Of a stretch of 64,000 bases of DNA, positions 60,433 through 64,000 are shown in pieces. Numbering within the stretch: position 1 is the stretch's first letter; each line of letters opens with the position of its first letter. This DNA is from Blastomonas sp. SL216 (GTDB lineage Bacteria > Pseudomonadota > Alphaproteobacteria > Sphingomonadales > Sphingomonadaceae). The stretch is taken from positions 1,676,501 to 1,740,500 of the forward strand of contig CP113055.1 in assembly GCA_026625625.1 (NCBI GenBank). The letters are read 5' to 3'. The notes under the pieces are model-generated. The model was not told where the DNA came from. It did not search any database and was given only the letters and a program-made list of their open reading frames with translations. Made by a program: the position numbers and the translations under genes.

Positions 60433-61713
60433 TCAGCTTCTGTCGGAGATGTCGGGCCCCTGGCTGCCGGATTGGCTGTCGCCGCCCTTGAGCGTATGGG
60501 CGGTCAAGGACGCTGCCTGGCCGATGGCCTGCCTGCGCCGGAGGGCCCTGGCCCAGCCAGGGGCAGCATCACCGGCAGATTCGGTGCGAGGGTCGTCGGA
60601 ACCGCCGGTCTTGCCGGCTGCATAATTCGCGCTGAGCGTGGCTGCCGCACGGCGAAGCGGAGATGCTGCGGCAGAAGCGGCAGACCTGGCGATGTTACCC
60701 AGCCCTGCTGCGGCTGCCTGCCTGCCGGATTTGCCTGCTACACCCGAAGCATAGGCACCCGCAGCGCTCCCGGCCGCCCGCGCGCCTCCGGTGGCGGCAG
60801 CAGCCATGGCCGATCCGGCAGTTCCGGCGGCGAGCGTTGCTCCGGCGGCCGCGCCTCCAAAAGTTGCGCCGGCTGCGATGGCAGTTCCTGCGGCGGCTCC
60901 TGCCCCCAGCTGCGGACCCCCTGCAACGATGCCATTGGCAATGCCGGGTCCGAATATCCCGAGGCCAAGCAGTGTCAGCGCAGCGAGCGCGATGGCCATG
61001 ACCTGCCCGATATCGGGCTCGGCTCCGAGGCCTGCACCGGTAAACTCGGCAAAAAGCGTTGTTCCGATACCGGTAATGACAGCGAGCACCAGAACCTTGA
61101 TGCCCGAAGAGATGATATGGCCGAGGACCTTCTCGGCCATGAAGGCGGTACGTCCGAAAAACGCGAATGGCAGAAGCACGAACCCCGCCAGCGTCACCAG
61201 TTTGAATTCGATGATGGTGACGAACACCTGGATCGCCAGAACGAAGAAGGCGATGACGACAATCAGCCAGGCGGCAAGCAGGATCATGATCTGGACGAAA
61301 TTGGTGAAGAAGCCGACCGGGCCGACAAGATTTGCCGTCGCATCGAGCAGCGGCTGGCCGGCATCGAGGCCGGTGGAGGCGACCAGACCCGGACGCATGA
61401 AATCGCCCATCGCCATGCCGCTGCCGCTTGCCTTGAGGCCGAGCCCTGCAAAGCTCTCGAGCAGGATGGCGGCAAGGCCTGAGAAATTGCCGATGATGAA
61501 GGCAAAGACGCCGATATAGAGCGTCTTCCTGACAAGCCGCTGAAGCACGTCCTCATCGGTCCCCCAGGCCCAGAACAGTGCCGCGATCGTCACATCGATC
61601 ACGATCAGCGTCGATGACAGGAAGCCGACTTCACCGCCGAGCAGTCCGAAGCCGCTGTCGATATAGCGCGAGAAAACCTCGAGGAACCGGTCGATCACGC
61701 CCGTGTCGTTCAT
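60433..61713 (-). CDS. trbL: Conjugal transfer protein TrbL (VirB6 family)
   Basis: 426-residue polytopic inner-membrane channel component. Residues 1-275 hold about six transmembrane segments (LIVIDVTIAALFWAW, GVFAFIIGNFSG, IMILLAAWLIVVIAFFVLA, LVTLAGFVLLPFAFFG, VLAVITGIGTTLF, AIALAALTLLGLGIFG). The C-terminal 150 residues are low-complexity, alanine/glycine-rich and cytoplasmic, which is usual for TrbL. Its start overlaps the trbK-alt stop by four bases. Confidence 0.93.
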   Translation of the reverse strand: MNDTGVIDRFLEVFSRYIDSGFGLLGGEVGFLSSTLIVIDVTIAALFWAWGTDEDVLQRLVRKTLYIGVFAFIIGNFSGLAAILLESFAGLGLKASGSGMAMGDFMRPGLVASTGLDAGQPLLDATANLVGPVGFFTNFVQIMILLAAWLIVVIAFFVLAIQVFVTIIEFKLVTLAGFVLLPFAFFGRTAFMAEKVLGHIISSGIKVLVLAVITGIGTTLFAEFTGAGLGAEPDIGQVMAIALAALTLLGLGIFGPGIANGIVAGGPQLGAGAAAGTAIAAGATFGGAAAGATLAAGTAGSAMAAAATGGARAAGSAAGAYASGVAGKSGRQAAAAGLGNIARSAASAAASPLRRAAATLSANYAAGKTGGSDDPRTESAGDAAPGWARALRRRQAIGQAASLTAHTLKGGDSQSGSQGPDISDRS

Positions 61714-61964
61714 GGCTGGTGCCTATCTTGCCGGAAGAAGCGACGGTGCCTTTCTTCCCAGAACGCGGCGCAGGTCTCATCGGTGCTGGACAGTGTCCGG
61801 CATCGTCCGGGGTCTGCCGTGACAGTGGTGGGCGCAGACGTTTCGTCCGCTTCGGGGCTGCTCGCAACGGGTTTTGGGCTCTGCCGGACGCCGGACATCA
61901 TCGTGACCGCTGCAAACAGACCAGCCATTGAAGCTGCGGCCGCAAGCCTTGCTGTCCTCGCCAT
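61710..61964 (-). CDS. Putative entry-exclusion protein TrbK-alt
   Basis: 84 residues from the ATG at 61964, one base after the trbJ stop. A hydrophobic N-terminus (RLAAAASMAGLFAAVTMM) suggests a membrane anchor or signal; the mature part has CRTLSSTDETCAAFWEERHR, the two-cysteine CR...C.A.W...R pattern of TrbK-alt proteins that replace TrbK between trbJ and trbL. It is predicted to keep a host cell from being entered by a second copy of the element. Confidence 0.82.
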   Translation of the reverse strand: MARTARLAAAASMAGLFAAVTMMSGVRQSPKPVASSPEADETSAPTTVTADPGRCRTLSSTDETCAAFWEERHRRFFRQDRHQP

Positions 61965-61965
61965 G

Positions 61966-62685
61966 TCAGTTGCGCCGCCGGAAACGGCGGAAGCGTTCGC
62001 GGCCCTCGGCCTCTGTCGCCGCGCTTCGCGCCGCTTCGATTGACTGGGCCCGTCCCTGCGCCGCAATCGCGGCCGTCAGATCGGCCAGCTGCTGCGTCTG
62101 GAGGGCCAGCAGCTGATTGCCAGCCTGGGCAGCCTGGAGTGCGCCTGCGGCTGACTGGCTCGCCCCGATCAGAGCCGTGACGGAACTGCGCGTGGCACCG
62201 AGATTGCCGACTATCCCGGCCTGCACCTTCATAGCATCCTCGAAGGCACCGACGCTGTCTTCCCAGCGGGCATTGGCATTGGCGACCATCTGCCCCTGTG
62301 CTGCGGAAAGCGCAGCCCCCTTGTAGCGCGCGGCGAACGTCTGGCGGACATCGGTCACGTCATAGGCAATGCGCTGTGCCTCGCTCAGGAGCTGCCTCGT
62401 CTGGTCAACCTGGCTCTGCAGCGTCTGGATCGTTGAGAGCGGAAGACTGGCCAGATTGCGCGCCTCGTTGATCAGGCTCGTCGCCTGATTTTGCAGCTGC
62501 TGGATCTGGTTGTTGATCTGTTCGAGCGAGCGCGCTGCGGTCATCACGTTCTGGGCATAGTTGGAAGGGTCGTAGACGATCCCGCCGAACTGGGCACGAG
62601 CCGGGCCCGGAATGGTGACGCTGCAAGCCGCCATGACGAGGATGCCGACAGCCAGTCTTGCACGCAGTGTGACAGATGTTTTCAT
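61966..62685 (-). CDS. trbJ: Conjugal transfer protein TrbJ (VirB5-like)
   Basis: 239-residue periplasmic protein. A Sec signal ends near GPARAQ, followed by the family start FGGIVYDPSNYAQNVMTAAR, long amphipathic helices (LEQINNQIQQLQNQATSLIN, QVDQTRQLLSEAQRIAYDV), and an alanine-rich C-terminal helix. The long coiled segments are typical of the pilus-tip-like VirB5/TrbJ group. It overlaps trbE upstream by four bases. Confidence 0.93.
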   Translation of the reverse strand: MKTSVTLRARLAVGILVMAACSVTIPGPARAQFGGIVYDPSNYAQNVMTAARSLEQINNQIQQLQNQATSLINEARNLASLPLSTIQTLQSQVDQTRQLLSEAQRIAYDVTDVRQTFAARYKGAALSAAQGQMVANANARWEDSVGAFEDAMKVQAGIVGNLGATRSSVTALIGASQSAAGALQAAQAGNQLLALQTQQLADLTAAIAAQGRAQSIEAARSAATEAEGRERFRRFRRRN

Positions 62686-64000
62686 TGCTCGGGCTCCTTT
62701 TCACGAGCTGGAGAGAATGAGGGCGAGAGCAGATCTGCGGCCCATCCGAGATTGCGGTGCCTGAGCCACTCTGCGGCAAAACCCTGGCGGCCGGAGGCTG
62801 CGGCAATTTCGGCGATGCGAGTCTGATCCGATTTCGAGGATGCCGCTGTGAACGCGAGGGCTATTTCGCCAAGGCCAAGTTCGAACAGGCGGTTGCCGCG
62901 CCGCGACTGGCAATAGTAATCGCGCTTGGGCGTGGCACGGCTGAGTATTTCGATCTGGCGGGCGTTGAGACCGAACCGATGATAGATGCGGGCGATCTGC
63001 GGTTCCATCGCCCGCTCGTTGGGCAGGAATATGCGCGTCGGACAGCTTTCGATGATCGCAGGCGCTATGGCCGAGGCCTCGATATCGGCTAAGCTCTGGG
63101 TCGCAAAGACCACGCTCGCATTCTTCTTGCGCAGCGTCTTGAGCCACTCGCGCAGCTGCCCTGCGAACAAGGGGCTGTCGAGCACCAGCCATCCCTCGTC
63201 GATGATGATCATGGCAGCCGATCCATCGAGGCTGCGCTCGATCCGGTGGAAGAGACAGGCCAGCACAGCGCTGGCACAGGAGGCTCCGATCAGGCCCTCG
63301 GTTTCGAATATTCGGACGCGGGCATCGAGATCGGCCTCCTTTTCTGCATCGAGCAGCCGGCCCCAGGGTCCGCCGACCAGATAGGGCGACAGCGCCTGTT
63401 TGAGCTCGTGCGACTGCAGCAGCACGGCAAGCCCCGTCAGCGTCCGCTCAGCGACAGGAGCCGAAGCGAGCGAACTCAGTGCCGACCAGAGATGCTCCTT
63501 TGCGGCGGGATCGATCCGGGCGCCTTCGCCTGCGAGGATGGCCGCGAGCCATTCGGCGGCCCAGGCGCGCTCGTTCGGGTCATCGATACGGGCAAGCGGC
63601 TGCAGGCAGAAAGCGTCCTGACCCTCGGCGGCGCCGAGCGCACCGCCCAGATCCTGCCACTCCCCGCCCATCGCAAGCGCTGCCGCACGGACCGATCCGC
63701 CAAAATCGAAGGCGAAAATCCGGGCATCGCGGTAGCGCCGGAACTGGAGCGCCATGAGCGCGAGCAGAACCGACTTGCCGGCTCCTGTGGGGCCCACGAC
63801 CAGCATATGCCCGACATCGCCAACATGGAGGGAAAGACGGAACGGGGTCGAGCCTTCGGTCTTGCCGTAGAGCAAGGGGGCATCACCGAAATGCTCGTCC
63901 CGTTCCGCTCCCGCCCAGACTGCTGACAGGGGGATCAGATGGGCGAGATTGAGTGTAGAGATAGGCGGCTGGCGGACATTGGCATAGACATGGCCCGGGA
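62682..64000 (-). CDS. trbE: Conjugal transfer ATPase TrbE (VirB4), N-terminus outside the window
   Basis: Cytoplasmic/membrane-associated ATPase that powers pilus and channel assembly. The visible 439 codons include the upstream part PGHVYANVRQPPISTLNLAH, then MLVVGPTGAGKSVLLALMAL (Walker A), IFAFDFGGSVRA, DPAAKEHLWSALSSL, Walker B MIIIDEGWLVLDSP, the motif SVVFATQSLADI and KRDYYCQSRRGNRLFEL. The frame is open to the window end; VirB4/TrbE proteins are about 800-850 residues, so about half is missing. It is the first gene of the minus-strand trb operon seen here. Confidence 0.95.
   Translation of the reverse strand, partial: PGHVYANVRQPPISTLNLAHLIPLSAVWAGAERDEHFGDAPLLYGKTEGSTPFRLSLHVGDVGHMLVVGPTGAGKSVLLALMALQFRRYRDARIFAFDFGGSVRAAALAMGGEWQDLGGALGAAEGQDAFCLQPLARIDDPNERAWAAEWLAAILAGEGARIDPAAKEHLWSALSSLASAPVAERTLTGLAVLLQSHELKQALSPYLVGGPWGRLLDAEKEADLDARVRIFETEGLIGASCASAVLACLFHRIERSLDGSAAMIIIDEGWLVLDSPLFAGQLREWLKTLRKKNASVVFATQSLADIEASAIAPAIIESCPTRIFLPNERAMEPQIARIYHRFGLNARQIEILSRATPKRDYYCQSRRGNRLFELGLGEIALAFTAASSKSDQTRIAEIAAASGRQGFAAEWLRHRNLGWAADLLSPSFSPAREKEPEQ

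Noticed and set aside
60112-61519. Plus-strand frames over trbL/trbF
   Set aside because: Antisense to the alanine/glycine-rich TrbL tail and TrbF; low-complexity shadows.

Overview
The window is about 63-65% GC and reads as a chromosome segment of a sphingomonad (Alphaproteobacteria, Sphingomonadales). The support is indirect: a compact cobalamin operon behind a B12 riboswitch, a B3-type metallo-beta-lactamase with a LysR partner, TonB-dependent uptake, two-partner secretion, and a trb conjugation locus with DUF2274 and TrbK-alt genes of the kind found on sphingomonad mobile elements. The species cannot be named from this sequence.

Region 1 (1-9117) is vitamin B12. A cobalamin riboswitch on the minus strand precedes eight overlapping minus-strand genes: btuB, cobC/cobD-type decarboxylase, cobO, btuF, btuC, btuD, cbiB and cobQ (cut by the left edge). 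cobU is divergent. Together they import corrinoids across both membranes and carry out adenosylation, aminopropanol-arm attachment, amidation and nucleotide-loop activation.

Region 2 (9203-16828) is the least explained part. An NlpC/P60-like hydrolase and a lysozyme-like protein are divergent. They are followed by a tight plus-strand operon: ABC exporter, an HprK-type kinase fused to a GT2 glycosyltransferase, a PqqD-like protein, a second GT2 and a nucleotidyltransferase. This resembles the tailoring and export half of kinase-containing lasso-peptide clusters, but I find no precursor, macrolactam synthetase or leader peptidase.

Region 3 (16934-18852) is a divergent metallo-beta-lactamase/LysR pair. 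The enzyme carries Glu in place of the first zinc His (B3-E type).

Region 4 (19059-37558) is a two-partner secretion system: a TpsB transporter and a giant TpsA exoprotein of about 5,585 codons. TpsA has about 18 FG-GAP-like repeats and about 39 MBG/YDG-like repeats of 79 residues. It is interrupted by three frameshifts whose net effect is zero, and two of them are the same TA insertion in recently duplicated repeats.

Region 5 (38025-51128) is patchy. It holds a serine hydrolase, a LytTR membrane regulator, an Lnt-like acyltransferase, small unknown genes, a metabolic operon (MBL-like protein, semialdehyde dehydrogenase, dihydrolipoamide-dehydrogenase-like enzyme), many dispersed intergenic repeats, an integrase remnant beside a tRNA 3'-end fragment, and an IS110-family element.

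Region 6 (51196-64000) starts with a large YobI-like transmembrane P-loop NTPase, a plausible defence gene. It continues with plus-strand HTH regulators and the minus-strand mating-pair-formation operon trbE(partial)-trbJ-trbK-alt-trbL-trbF-trbG-trbI-DUF2274, part of an integrative conjugative element or plasmid that continues past the right edge.
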